Source of the DNA: Candidatus Neomicrothrix sp. UBA7388
GTDB taxonomy: Bacteria; Actinomycetota; Acidimicrobiia; Acidimicrobiales; Poriferisodalaceae
Assembly: GCA_002470695.1 (NCBI GenBank)
Contig: DKNM01000012.1
Span: 2,677 to 23,014 of the forward strand
Direction: 5' to 3'
DNA: 20,338 nucleotides
The notes beneath the pieces were generated by a model that saw only the letters and a list, made by a program, of their open reading frames with translations, ran no database searches and was not told the DNA's origin. The position numbers and the translations under genes were made by a program. Within the stretch, counting starts at the first letter, position 1. Each line of letters starts with the position of its first letter. This document shows positions 7,169-14,431 of the stretch, in pieces.

Positions 7169-7194
7169 ACTCGACTTCGGTTTCGTGGTCGAGT
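7169..7194 (+). repeat. First intergenic hairpin after the receptor gene
   Basis: ACTCGAC (7169-7175) pairs perfectly with GTCGAGT (7188-7194) around a 12-nt loop. Across a 2-nt bulge the stem can extend with TTC (7166-7168) and GAA (7197-7199). It begins 16 bp after the receptor stop codon and comes just before the stronger hairpin at 7205-7239. It may protect the 3' end of the receptor mRNA. Confidence 0.5.
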
Positions 7195-7204
7195 CTGAAT
7201 TAAA

Positions 7205-7239
7205 AGGGGGCTGAAGGTCGATTTGACCTTCAGCCCCTT
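7205..7239 (+). terminator. Strong hairpin between receptor and permease genes (partial terminator/attenuator)
   Basis: GGGGCTGAAGGTC (7207-7219) pairs perfectly with GACCTTCAGCCCC (7225-7237) around a 5-nt loop, a 13-bp stem that extends by a G-U and an A-U pair to 7205-7239. The downstream run is pyrimidine-rich (TTCTCTGCCTCT) but not a clean U tract. Position after an abundant receptor gene and before its permeases suggests partial termination or a 3' stabiliser that lets the receptor be made in excess. Confidence 0.7.
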
Positions 7240-7305
7240 CTCTGCCTCTAGGCTGAGCGATCGTTGGCTCGGAGTATCAGAGAGTATTGGAGAGGGAGTC
7301 ATCCT

Positions 7306-8832
7306 GTGGCAACGAATTCGCCGCCTTCTATTGACCATTCACGTCCTCCGCTCTACCGGGATGTCACCGTTGTCAAATGGGTTGTACAAATTGCAGCACT
7401 GGCGCTTACTTTGGGGGCTCTATGGTTTTTAGCGGATCAAGCAGGAGACAATTTAAGAGCCTCTAACGTCCCCACGGACTACGACTTTCTGTCGGTAAAC
7501 CCTGGTATTGACCTCTCCTCGGGAATTGACACCGACCCTGATACCGGCGGGCGCGCTCTATGGGTAGGCATGGTCAACACCCTGCGTATGGCGGTGGCTG
7601 GTATTTTTGTTGCAACGATTTTGGGCGTAATAGTGGGTTTAGCTCGGTTGTCCAACAATTGGCTATTACAGAAAATAGGAACCGTTTTCGTTGAGACTCT
7701 CCGCAACGTCCCTCTTCTCGTGCAAATCCTCTTTTATGGGGCAGTGTTTGCAAGTTTGGATCGCGTTACTAAGGACGTCGGACCCATCAACGGATGGCTA
7801 CACCTTTCCAACAAGGGTTTGTCTCTGCCGCGCGTGCACATAGCTGACGGGTTTTATCAGTGGCTAATCGTCATGTGTATCGGGATTTTCATTGCGAATG
7901 AGTTTAGAAAGCGTCGCATAAGGCAGCAAGATGCGACGGGGGAGGAGTCATACCCGCTTTTGAGTGCATTCGCGGTTTTGACATTCGTTGCCGCTGTTGG
8001 CTGGTTCATTCATCCGATCTTTGGTTTCGTCGGTGAAATCTTTGGCGCTCTCTCCTCATTTGTGTCTGGAATCCCCCAAACGGTTTTACAGATTGCGATA
8101 GGGGTGCTGTGCGTAGGATCAAGCGCACTCTGGATTCGCAGCTTCCTGAATAGTCGACGAACCCCTGCAGGCCTCGCCAGATTGACCGACGACGACTACT
8201 TCAGAATGATTTTTGCGGCAGTTGGAGGCATCCTTGGAGCTATTTTTTTCCTAATCCTGTGGCCCGGACTTTCGAGCTGGATGATCAACTCTCTCAGTGA
8301 CCTATTTAATGTTTTAAGTAACAAATTCGGAGACGGAAGAACTGGCCGTCCCATAGATGTTGACTTACCCAATATTGTCCAAACGGGTAAATTCCCTAAC
8401 TACGGGCCATCAGGGCTTAATTTTTCAATTGGATTCGCCGCAGTTTTCTTCGGGGTCGTCTTTTACACAGCTGCTTTCATCGCTGAAATTGTTCGGGGTG
8501 GGATATTGGCTGTTCCGAAGGGACAGAGTGAAGCTGCTGCTGCACTCGGACTTAAGCGTGCTACCGCCCTTCGTCGAGTCATCATTCCTCAGGCAGCGAG
8601 AGTTATGTTGCCACCCCTTGGTAATCAGTATCTGAACTTAACCAAAAACACTTCGTTGGCAATAGCGGTTGGTTACAGCGATATTGTCCAAGTTGGTCAA
8701 ACGGTTTATAACCAGACAGGGAAAACCTTGCCCGTTGTCTCGATATGGATGTTGTTTTATCTCTCCTGTTCGTTATCAATTTCTGTGATCGTTAATTTCT
8801 TCAACGTCCGTATGCGGATTGTGGAGCGCTGA
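7306..8832 (+). CDS. aapQ: Amino-acid ABC transporter permease (AapQ/BztB-like), enlarged
   Basis: This inner-membrane permease forms the channel with the next gene product. The 508-residue protein has about ten hydrophobic segments. The conserved transport domain is split. Its first part (GMVNTLRMAVAGIFVATILG, then VETLRNVPLLVQILFYG at about residues 127-143) is followed by roughly 200 residues holding extra membrane segments. The second part contains the ATPase-contact EAA loop at about 393-440 (EIVRGG, GQSEAAAALGLKRAT, IIPQAARVMLPP) and the NQYLNLTKNTSLAIAVGYSD signature of AapQ. Rhizobial AapQ is about 400 residues, so the insertion is larger here. GTG 7306 was chosen because GAGGGAG (7292-7298) precedes it by seven bases; the upstream TTG at 7264 has no such site. 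The next gene starts two bases after the stop, so translation is coupled. Confidence 0.87.
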   Translation: MATNSPPSIDHSRPPLYRDVTVVKWVVQIAALALTLGALWFLADQAGDNLRASNVPTDYDFLSVNPGIDLSSGIDTDPDTGGRALWVGMVNTLRMAVAGIFVATILGVIVGLARLSNNWLLQKIGTVFVETLRNVPLLVQILFYGAVFASLDRVTKDVGPINGWLHLSNKGLSLPRVHIADGFYQWLIVMCIGIFIANEFRKRRIRQQDATGEESYPLLSAFAVLTFVAAVGWFIHPIFGFVGEIFGALSSFVSGIPQTVLQIAIGVLCVGSSALWIRSFLNSRRTPAGLARLTDDDYFRMIFAAVGGILGAIFFLILWPGLSSWMINSLSDLFNVLSNKFGDGRTGRPIDVDLPNIVQTGKFPNYGPSGLNFSIGFAAVFFGVVFYTAAFIAEIVRGGILAVPKGQSEAAAALGLKRATALRRVIIPQAARVMLPPLGNQYLNLTKNTSLAIAVGYSDIVQVGQTVYNQTGKTLPVVSIWMLFYLSCSLSISVIVNFFNVRMRIVER

Positions 8833-8833
8833 C

Positions 8834-10729
8834 ATGGAAAATAGAGACGCGATACTTACGATCCCCGACGAAAATGGTTCATTGCCGCCGAAGGCGCCGA
8901 ACCTTTCAATAGGTCAATGGTTTCGTAAAAACCTTTTCTCAACATGGGTGAACGGGATTTTGACAGTCCTTGGGACTGCCGCCGCGTTACTAATGTTGAG
9001 AGGCGTACTCAACTTCGTCTTTAGCGAGAATCGGCAGTGGGATGCCGTGCGAACTAATGCTCGTGCGCTGATGACGCTCACATACCCGGAATCTCAATAT
9101 GTTCGGGTATGGGTTGCCTTTGGGTCGGTGGTTGTTCTCGCAGGATTGAGCGCCGGCATCTGGGCGGATTGGGGACGCTTACCAGCGCGGCGACTCGCGG
9201 GGTGGTTTATGGGTGCTGCTGGATTCTTAGCAGTCTGCATATTGGTTCGCGAACCAAGCGTGTTGATGGACTTGGAAGGTAAAACGATTCGGTTGCCTGA
9301 TGGATCGTTAGTTCGCGAATCATTCGCTTCTGCGATGACCGATAGAGCGAACTGGTGGGCAGTCGTTGCTCTTTTACTCATCGTGGGTGGGGTAATTTGG
9401 CGAAGTGATAGCGACAAGAAACAACTAAAGATAACTCAAGTCACCTACCTGGGCATTGGGCTCGGTGTTTTGAGCTTATGGGTTGCCCCATATGGTCATT
9501 ACGCTTTCACTGACGGAACTTATATTGCGGACCCAAATAGCACGGTGGCTTTCTCAACCAAGATGCCCTGGACAGTTATGTGGATCATGCTGGCGATCGG
9601 GTTCTTTGCGGGAAGATGGTTGCGGACTAGTTCTTATTTAGTCCTGGCCAAGGCTGGTAGTAACCTTCTTTGGCTGATCAGCCCGGTAACGCTCTACTTT
9701 GTGATCCTTAGAGACCCTGCGCTGGATTACAGTCATGTCTTTTCAACGGACCTTCCCATGGGACTAGCTTTTGGAATCCTTGGAGCCTGTTTTCTTTGGT
9801 TCTTAACGAGAAGCGACATTGGCGAAATAGGTCGGATACTGGCTACGGCGATGCTTGGAATAGCTATTTTCAATTGGGTCGCTGCTTTTTTTGGTTGGTA
9901 CCCGATGCTGCAGAAAGCTCGAATTAGTTTTCTGCTTTTGGCAGTAGCTGCGCTTCTAGCCCCCAATTTCGTCGGTGAAGCGGCGAAGCGACGTCAATTA
10001 TTGCTGGGTTGGTTAGGAACCATGGCACTAGTGCATTACCTAGCAACCATGATTAACACTCCATCAACCGTGGAGCTCCAATCGACAGAGTTTCTCGGCG
10101 GATTGGGCCTAACTTTGTTTGTCGCAGTCTTCGTCGTCTTGCTGTCGTTTCCGCTGGGGGTGCTGCTTGCTCTTGGGCGAACTTCAAAGTTCCCTATATT
10201 TCGAATTCTGTCGACAAGCTATATAGAAGTTATTAGGGGTGTTCCTCTGATTAGTGTTCTGATCTTTTTCTCTGTCATGGTTCCTCTGTTCCTTCCAGAT
10301 GGAATGGAGCTGGCGGAATTGGGAGCGGTCCTAACTGGCTACACACTTTTCTCAGCGGCATATTTAGCGGAGAACGTTCGCGGCGGTTTGCAGTCGGTTA
10401 CCAAAGGCCAGTACGAAGCGGCAGATGCTATTGGCTTAACCTCTGCCCAGCGAACTGGGTTCATTGTGCTTCCTCAAGCTCTACGAGTGTCGATTCCTCA
10501 GCTAGTGGGGCAGGTAATTGCCACTTTCAAAGAAACTTCGTTGCTAGCGATCATTGGTCTTTTTGATTTCCTGCGTGTGGCCAATTCAGTTATCCCCGCT
10601 CAGAGCGAATTCATGGGAGTGAAGCGAGAAGGCATTTTGCTTGTCGCGGTAATTTATTTCTTCTTTAATTTCGTTATTTCAAAATACAGTCAACGCCTAG
10701 AGCGTCGGGTTGGACTTGGAGAACGATGA
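8834..10729 (+). CDS. aapM: Amino-acid ABC transporter permease (AapM/BztC-like) with long multi-helix N-terminal extension
   Basis: This is the second permease of the transporter. At 631 residues it is far longer than rhizobial AapM (about 380). By eye it has about 16 hydrophobic segments: some 11 occupy the first 420 residues, and the canonical permease domain lies in the last 210 ([46 protein letters not shown]). The EAA loop is at about 525-550 ([15 protein letters not shown], then [12 protein letters not shown]) and [16 protein letters not shown] follows, all needed to contact the ATPase. I do not recognise the extra N-terminal helices as a named domain. ATG 8834 has GGAG (8823-8826) seven bases before it, inside the end of the previous gene. 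It is an integral part of the operon. Confidence 0.86.
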   Translation: MENRDAILTIPDENGSLPPKAPNLSIGQWFRKNLFSTWVNGILTVLGTAAALLMLRGVLNFVFSENRQWDAVRTNARALMTLTYPESQYVRVWVAFGSVVVLAGLSAGIWADWGRLPARRLAGWFMGAAGFLAVCILVREPSVLMDLEGKTIRLPDGSLVRESFASAMTDRANWWAVVALLLIVGGVIWRSDSDKKQLKITQVTYLGIGLGVLSLWVAPYGHYAFTDGTYIADPNSTVAFSTKMPWTVMWIMLAIGFFAGRWLRTSSYLVLAKAGSNLLWLISPVTLYFVILRDPALDYSHVFSTDLPMGLAFGILGACFLWFLTRSDIGEIGRILATAMLGIAIFNWVAAFFGWYPMLQKARISFLLLAVAALLAPNFVGEAAKRRQLLLGWLGTMALVHYLATMINTPSTVELQSTEFLGGLGLTLFVAVFVVLLSFPLGVLLALGRTSKFPIFRILSTSYIEVIRGVPLISVLIFFSVMVPLFLPDGMELAELGAVLTGYTLFSAAYLAENVRGGLQSVTKGQYEAADAIGLTSAQRTGFIVLPQALRVSIPQLVGQVIATFKETSLLAIIGLFDFLRVANSVIPAQSEFMGVKREGILLVAVIYFFFNFVISKYSQRLERRVGLGER

Positions 10730-10766
10730 TGGTTCTATTACAAGCTCAAAATGGGAGTGGAATTTC

Positions 10767-11546
10767 ATGAGCATCGATGACGCCACGACTGCAGTAAGCG
10801 AAAAGCTAGCGGGTCGCGAGGACATGATTGTTTGTGTTGATGTAGACAAGTTCTACGGAGACTTTCAAGCGCTTAAGCGCGTTACGGCGACTATCAAAGA
10901 AGGGGAAGTTGCCGTTGTTTGTGGCCCGTCCGGTTCTGGTAAGAGCACCTGGATTAGATGTATAAATCGGCTCGAAGTCCACCAGGGGGGAGACATAGTT
11001 GTTGACGGGATCGAACTAACGAATGACTTGCGAAATATTGAGAGAATTCGTTCGGAAGTTGGGATGGTATTCCAGCAATTTAATCTCTTTCCTCATTTGA
11101 CGGTTCTTGACAACATCACACTGGCACCCATTTGGGTTCGAAAGAAGCCACGCGCTGAGGCAGAATCAATGGCGCGAGCCTTGCTTGAAAGGGTAGGTAT
11201 ACCGGAACAGGCAGAAAAGTTTCCCGGTCAACTATCGGGTGGGCAACAGCAGCGGGTTGCCATTGCGCGATCCCTTGCGATGGAGCCAAGGGTCATGCTT
11301 TTCGATGAGCCGACTTCAGCTCTAGACCCCGAAATGATTAAAGAAGTTCTTGATGTTATGAAAGAGTTGGCCCTGTCTGGCATGACAATGATGGTCGTGA
11401 CTCACGAGATGGGGTTTGCCCGCGAGGTTGCCGATCGGATCATGTTTATGGAAGGTGGCGAAATCGTTGAGGTCGGTACTCCTGAGCACTTCTTTACCAA
11501 TCCGACTGAAGACAGAACCAAATTGTTCCTGAGTCAAATTCTGTAA
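10767..11546 (+). CDS. aapP: Amino-acid ABC transporter ATP-binding protein (AapP/GlnQ-like)
   Basis: This cytoplasmic ATPase powers the two permeases. The 259-residue protein has every expected motif: Walker [10 protein letters not shown] (53-61), Q-loop [16 protein letters not shown], signature [19 protein letters not shown], Walker [15 protein letters not shown] and H-loop [16 protein letters not shown]. The PAAT subfamily pattern ([25 protein letters not shown]) fits amino-acid uptake. ATG 10767 was chosen because GGAG (10754-10757) precedes it by nine bases and the length matches AapP; the frame stays open back to 10710 but overlaps the permease gene. About 20 residues precede the conserved core, a little more than usual. 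It is the last gene of the operon and ends 13 bp from the convergent zinc-finger gene, with the small palindrome TACCGGTA in between. Confidence 0.95.
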   Translation: MSIDDATTAVSEKLAGREDMIVCVDVDKFYGDFQALKRVTATIKEGEVAVVCGPSGSGKSTWIRCINRLEVHQGGDIVVDGIELTNDLRNIERIRSEVGMVFQQFNLFPHLTVLDNITLAPIWVRKKPRAEAESMARALLERVGIPEQAEKFPGQLSGGQQQRVAIARSLAMEPRVMLFDEPTSALDPEMIKEVLDVMKELALSGMTMMVVTHEMGFAREVADRIMFMEGGEIVEVGTPEHFFTNPTEDRTKLFLSQIL

Positions 11547-11559
11547 CTTACCGGTAGCT

Positions 11560-11802
11560 TTAGTCCGCCGGCTTTCCATAGGGCGATTTAGCTTTTTTGT
11601 AGCACTCTGGGTGATAGTGCTCGACACGGTCCCATTTGTTTCCAACGTAGACGTTGCAAATAATTTGGTCGGCGCGAATTCGAGCTCGGAATTTGATTAG
11701 TTCTTCACAGACAGCGCAATATGCGGAGTTGCCAGCATCAACGGTCCTAGTGACTGCTCTGCTTTGCCATTTTTTTGTTTTGGTTGCTGATTTAGCGGCC
11801 AC
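11560..11802 (-). CDS. Small protein with stand-alone PARP-like C2HC zinc finger
   Basis: The 80-residue protein has a basic N-terminus (about 20 residues rich in Lys, Arg, Ser and Thr) followed by one predicted zinc site: C-x2-C (YCAVCEELI, cysteines near residues 29 and 32), 31 intervening residues, then H-x2-C (HYHPECYKK). This spacing and the aromatic-His-Pro-x-Cys ending resemble eukaryotic PARP DNA-break-binding fingers (C-x2-C-x28-30-H-x2-C), so nucleic-acid binding is plausible but unproven. The GTG at 11802 is supported by GGGAG (11810-11814 on the coding strand) seven bases away. It sits downstream of ettA on the same strand, 198 bp away across the CGCGCG repeat cluster, and converges on the ATPase gene. 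I do not recognise a named bacterial family. The real-gene call rests on the ribosome-binding site, the ordered Cys/His pattern and the lack of any competing gene. Confidence 0.75.
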   Translation of the reverse strand: MAAKSATKTKKWQSRAVTRTVDAGNSAYCAVCEELIKFRARIRADQIICNVYVGNKWDRVEHYHPECYKKAKSPYGKPAD

Positions 11803-11819
11803 GACTTTTCTCCCGTCGA

Positions 11820-11857
11820 CACAGTCACTATCTGTGATGCGGGCAACTTAGTCACTA
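11820..11857. promoter_or_regulatory. Repeats in the zinc-finger gene control region
   Basis: The octamer AGTCACTA occurs twice (11823-11830 and 11850-11857), 27 bp apart start to start, and CACAG (11820-11824) pairs with CTGTG (11832-11836). These lie 18-55 bp before the zinc-finger start codon on the minus strand, where a promoter and operator would be expected. I cannot identify a convincing -10/-35 pair. Confidence 0.25.
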
Positions 11858-12004
11858 ATCGCGCGATAATGGTGGATATTCGCGCGATTCGCGCGAATAT
11901 TTCGCGCGGCCCGCGCGAAATAGCTTGAAAATGCGCTATGAGTGTGGCAATCGACCATGCCTCGACTCTAAGTCATCGAGTTTTCGCGCGTTCCGCGCGA
12001 TTAG
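11855..12004. repeat. Cluster of nested CGCGCG inverted repeats
   Basis: Seven CGCGCG cores occur in about 140 bp. They form: an outer inverted repeat CTAATCGCGCG (11855-11865) with CGCGCGATTAG (11994-12004); a perfect 12-bp repeat with a 1-bp spacer at 11876-11900 (ATATTCGCGCGA/TCGCGCGAATAT); a second perfect 12-bp repeat with a 1-bp spacer at 11898-11922 (TATTTCGCGCGG/CCGCGCGAAATA), overlapping the first by 3 bp; and TCGCGCG/CGCGCGA (11984-12000) with a 3-bp spacer. A further imperfect hairpin lies at 11961-11980. The last repeat abuts the ettA stop codon and could act as its terminator; the rest has no evident function. Spacing is irregular, unlike CRISPR. Confidence 0.85.
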
Positions 12005-13674
12005 CGGGCTAAAGGTTTGTACTTAATGGGTTTTGGTCCCGCCTGATCACCGAGTTCGCGTAGGCGAAAGTCCTCGTATTCGGAGAAGTTCCCCTCAAAC
12101 CAGCGAACTTGACTGTCGCCCTCGAAGGCGAGGACGTGGGTAGCGACGCGATCGAGAAACCACCTGTCGTGACTTATGACCACAGCGCAACCCGGAAACG
12201 CCTCTAATCCGGCTTCAAGAGATCGTAAGGTATCGACGTCAAGATCGTTTGTCGGTTCGTCAAGAAGGAGGACGTTTCCGCCTTCCTTTAACACTTTGGC
12301 GAGTTGCACTCTGTTGCGCTCGCCGCCTGACAAGTCTCCTACCTGCTTTTGCTGATCCGGGCCTTTGAAGTTGAAAGAGGCCACATAGCTGCGGCCGTTG
12401 ACCTCTCGGCTACCGACTTGGACCATATCCAAGCCATCAGTGATTTCTTCATAAACAGTTTTGTCGTTCGAAAGTTCGTCTCGAGATTGATCGACATAGG
12501 CCAAATCGACAGTTGACCCGATAACGATTTCACCGCCGTCTGGAGTTTCATCACCAGTAATCATTCTAAACAACGTAGTTTTGCCTGCTCCATTTGCTCC
12601 GACCACGCCGACGATGCCTGCGGGCGGCAGGATAAATGACAGATCCTCGATCAACAGTCGGTCTTCGAACCCTTTCGCCACACCTTTCAACTCAATTACT
12701 TGGTCTCCGAGCCTTCTGTTCATTGGAATGCTCAACTCAAGTTTTTCGTCGCGCTTGTCTTCCTGTTCGTGCTCGGCCAAAAGCTGGTCGTAAGCGGATA
12801 AACGAGCTTTGCTCTTCGCTTGTCGTGCTCGTGGCGATAGGCGAACCCACTCCAACTCTTGACTAAGCGTTCGCTGTCTCGCATTGCTCTGACGTTCCTC
12901 GCTTGCAAGACGTGCCTGTTTTTGCTCAAGCCACCCGCTGTAGTTGCCCTCGTAGGGATAGGCATTGCCATGGTCCAGTTCTAGAATCCAACCCGCTACG
13001 TTATCTAAGAAGTATCGGTCGTGTGTTACCGATACGACTGTGCCTTGGTAGTCCTTCAGGAAACGCTCTAGCCAGGCGACCGACTCAGCATCTAGATGGT
13101 TTGTTGGCTCGTCTAAGAGAAGCAAATCTGGCCGTGCCAGCAAAAGACGGCAGAGGGCAACTCTTCGCTTTTCGCCGCCAGATAATTGGCCGACCGAACT
13201 TTCCGCTGCAGGAACTCGGAGTGCGTCCATAGCGATTTCCACTTGTCTTTCGAGGTCCCAAGCGTTAGAGGATTGAATTCGATCTTCGAGGTCTGCTTGC
13301 ATTGAGCCGACCTCTTCAAGGTCAGCTTCAGGGTCGCCCCACATGGCGAGAACTTCGTTGTAACGATCAATCAAAGACTGCGTTTCAGCTACGCCTTCCA
13401 TGATGTTCTCAATTACATTCTTATCCTCATCCAAACCCGGTTCTTGTTCGAGCAGGCCCACTGAAAAACCCGGGGATAGACGGGCCTCTCCCGTGAACCC
13501 ATCGTCAATTCCCGCCATGATTTTCAGGACTGAAGATTTCCCCGCCCCGTTGTGGCCTAAAACGCCTATCTTTGCGCCGGGAATAAATGCGAGTGTCACA
13601 TCTTTTAGAACTTCTCGATCCGGTGGGTAGAACCGTCCAAGATTGCGCATTGTAAAGATGAACTCTGATGCCAT
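12001..13674 (-). CDS. ettA: Energy-dependent translational throttle protein EttA (ABC-F family)
   Basis: EttA binds the ribosomal E site and gates entry of 70S initiation complexes into elongation according to the ATP/ADP ratio. The 557-residue protein matches EttA length. It has two ABC domains: Walker A GHNGAGKSS (about 40-48), signature LSGGEKRR and Walker B LLLLDEPTNHLDAE in the first; GANGAGKTT, LSGGERNR and LLLDEPTNDLD in the second. A charged linker lies between them (SPRARQAKSKARLSAYDQL region). The N-terminal MASEFIFTMRNLGRFYPPDR and the arm insertion after the first Walker A are typical of EttA rather than Uup or the antibiotic-resistance ABC-F proteins. There are no membrane segments, so it is not a transporter. 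ATG 13674 is preceded by GAGG about nine bases away. A -10-like TATGAT lies at 13707-13712. It is the second gene after the HAD phosphatase and may also be read from that promoter. Confidence 0.95.
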   Translation of the reverse strand: MASEFIFTMRNLGRFYPPDREVLKDVTLAFIPGAKIGVLGHNGAGKSSVLKIMAGIDDGFTGEARLSPGFSVGLLEQEPGLDEDKNVIENIMEGVAETQSLIDRYNEVLAMWGDPEADLEEVGSMQADLEDRIQSSNAWDLERQVEIAMDALRVPAAESSVGQLSGGEKRRVALCRLLLARPDLLLLDEPTNHLDAESVAWLERFLKDYQGTVVSVTHDRYFLDNVAGWILELDHGNAYPYEGNYSGWLEQKQARLASEERQSNARQRTLSQELEWVRLSPRARQAKSKARLSAYDQLLAEHEQEDKRDEKLELSIPMNRRLGDQVIELKGVAKGFEDRLLIEDLSFILPPAGIVGVVGANGAGKTTLFRMITGDETPDGGEIVIGSTVDLAYVDQSRDELSNDKTVYEEITDGLDMVQVGSREVNGRSYVASFNFKGPDQQKQVGDLSGGERNRVQLAKVLKEGGNVLLLDEPTNDLDVDTLRSLEAGLEAFPGCAVVISHDRWFLDRVATHVLAFEGDSQVRWFEGNFSEYEDFRLRELGDQAGPKPIKYKPLAR

Positions 13675-13706
13675 TTGGGTATTCCTCGCTTTACTGAGCC
13701 GAATGG

Positions 13707-13712
13707 ATCATA
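13707..13712 (-). promoter_or_regulatory. Possible -10 element for ettA
   Basis: On the minus strand this reads TATGAT, five of six consensus bases, about 33 bp before the ettA ATG in the 66-bp gap after the HAD gene. A -35 is not clear: TTGTTG lies 14 bp upstream, which is short. ettA may have its own start site in addition to read-through. Confidence 0.35.
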
Positions 13713-13740
13713 AGGCTTACTCGAAGCAACAACACTCAAC

Positions 13741-14397
13741 TCAGCGCAACTCGAAGCCGACGATTTTCTCTAAATCGCTAAGTGCTTCGTCTGGGTCCAC
13801 CACTTTGATAGCCCGCATGCCCAGAGCTGCCGCTGGTTTGCAATTGATTCCGAGGTCATCAAGGTAAACGCACCTTTCGGCCGCTACTTGCAATTCGTCA
13901 CAAGCCATTTGGTAGATCCGTGGATCTGGCTTTCTCAACCCAACTTTGGCGGATTCTATTACGACTTCAAACATGGTCATGATCTCGGCAATTTTTTCAG
14001 CTTGCTCTGGAGTCCTAGACATGCCCGAGCCGTGGCCTGATTTCATGTTGTTGGTTATGCACCCGATTGAGACTCTCTCTTTAAGCACTTCTAGTGCTCG
14101 AACCATTTGAGGGCGAATAGCCCCGCTTAAGCATCCCAGCACTCTATTGCCGGAGAGCACTAGGCCGAGTGCTGCTGCCTCTTCCTCGAAAAGGCTGCAA
14201 AAGTCTTCGAGTGAGATTTCGTTTCGCTCCATCTTTGCCCAAGCATTCCCATCGGGATTCGTTGAGTTAATTTTTCTAATAGAGCCGGTAGGAATCCCTA
14301 ACTCTTGTTCGTAGGCAGCAAAGGCCTCAAACGGGCTAGCGGTAATCACGCCACCGAAGTCAAACAACACGACATCAATTATTGGATTATTCGTCAC
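13741..14397 (-). CDS. HAD-superfamily IA hydrolase, ACAD10/epoxide-hydrolase N-domain type
   Basis: The 218-residue protein matches the small phosphatase-like subfamily resembling the N-terminal domains of ACAD10 and soluble epoxide hydrolase. Motif I is VVLFDFGGVI with nucleophile D13, but the second acidic residue of the usual DxD is glycine (G15). Motif II lies in CITNNMKSG, motif III lysine in VGLRKPDPRIYQMA, and motif IV in CVYLDDLGINCKPAAALGM. The ELGIP segment and RKPDPRIYQ are typical of this subfamily. Substrate is unknown; the altered motif I makes a standard phosphomonoesterase less certain. The GTG at 14397 has no ribosome-binding site (the coding strand there is CCTCC), but TAACCT lies eight bases upstream, consistent with a leaderless mRNA. 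The gene is divergent from exonuclease III with only 34 bp between start codons, and 66 bp upstream of ettA. Confidence 0.8.
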   Translation of the reverse strand: MTNNPIIDVVLFDFGGVITASPFEAFAAYEQELGIPTGSIRKINSTNPDGNAWAKMERNEISLEDFCSLFEEEAAALGLVLSGNRVLGCLSGAIRPQMVRALEVLKERVSIGCITNNMKSGHGSGMSRTPEQAEKIAEIMTMFEVVIESAKVGLRKPDPRIYQMACDELQVAAERCVYLDDLGINCKPAAALGMRAIKVVDPDEALSDLEKIVGFELR

Positions 14398-14405
14398 GAG
14401 CGAGG

Positions 14406-14425
14406 AGGTTAGCGCCAGCTAGATT
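14406..14425. promoter_or_regulatory. Interlocked divergent promoters for leaderless HAD and xthA genes
   Basis: On the plus strand TAGATT (14420-14425) is followed by six bases and then the xthA GTG at 14432. On the minus strand TAACCT (14406-14411) is followed by eight bases and then the HAD GTG at 14397. Both fit TANNNT -10 elements placing the transcription start on the start codon, and neither gene has a Shine-Dalgarno site. Plus-strand AGGAGG at 14403-14408 is 23 bp from the GTG, too far to serve it. Confidence 0.45.
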
Positions 14426-14431
14426 CGGGAT

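Noticed and set aside
7254..7267. Another GATCG palindrome (TGAGCGATCGTTGG) as an operator copy
   Set aside because: It matches the 5876 site at only 10 of 14 positions and such GATC-centred matches also occur in coding DNA.
9094..9417. 107-residue minus-strand reading frame in the AapM-like gene
   Set aside because: It mirrors hydrophobic coding sequence, has no ribosome-binding site and no recognisable motif.
11855..12004. CRISPR-like or tandem repeat array
   Set aside because: Repeat units are short palindromes with irregular spacing (1, 3 and about 60 bp) and no cas genes are nearby.
12001..13674. ABC transporter or macrolide-type resistance ABC-F
   Set aside because: Tandem ABC domains without membrane segments plus EttA-specific N-terminus and length identify the housekeeping factor.
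14403..14408. AGGAGG as ribosome-binding site of exonuclease III
   Set aside because: It ends 23 bp before GTG 14432, too far, and no nearer in-frame start exists; it overlaps the opposite-strand -10.
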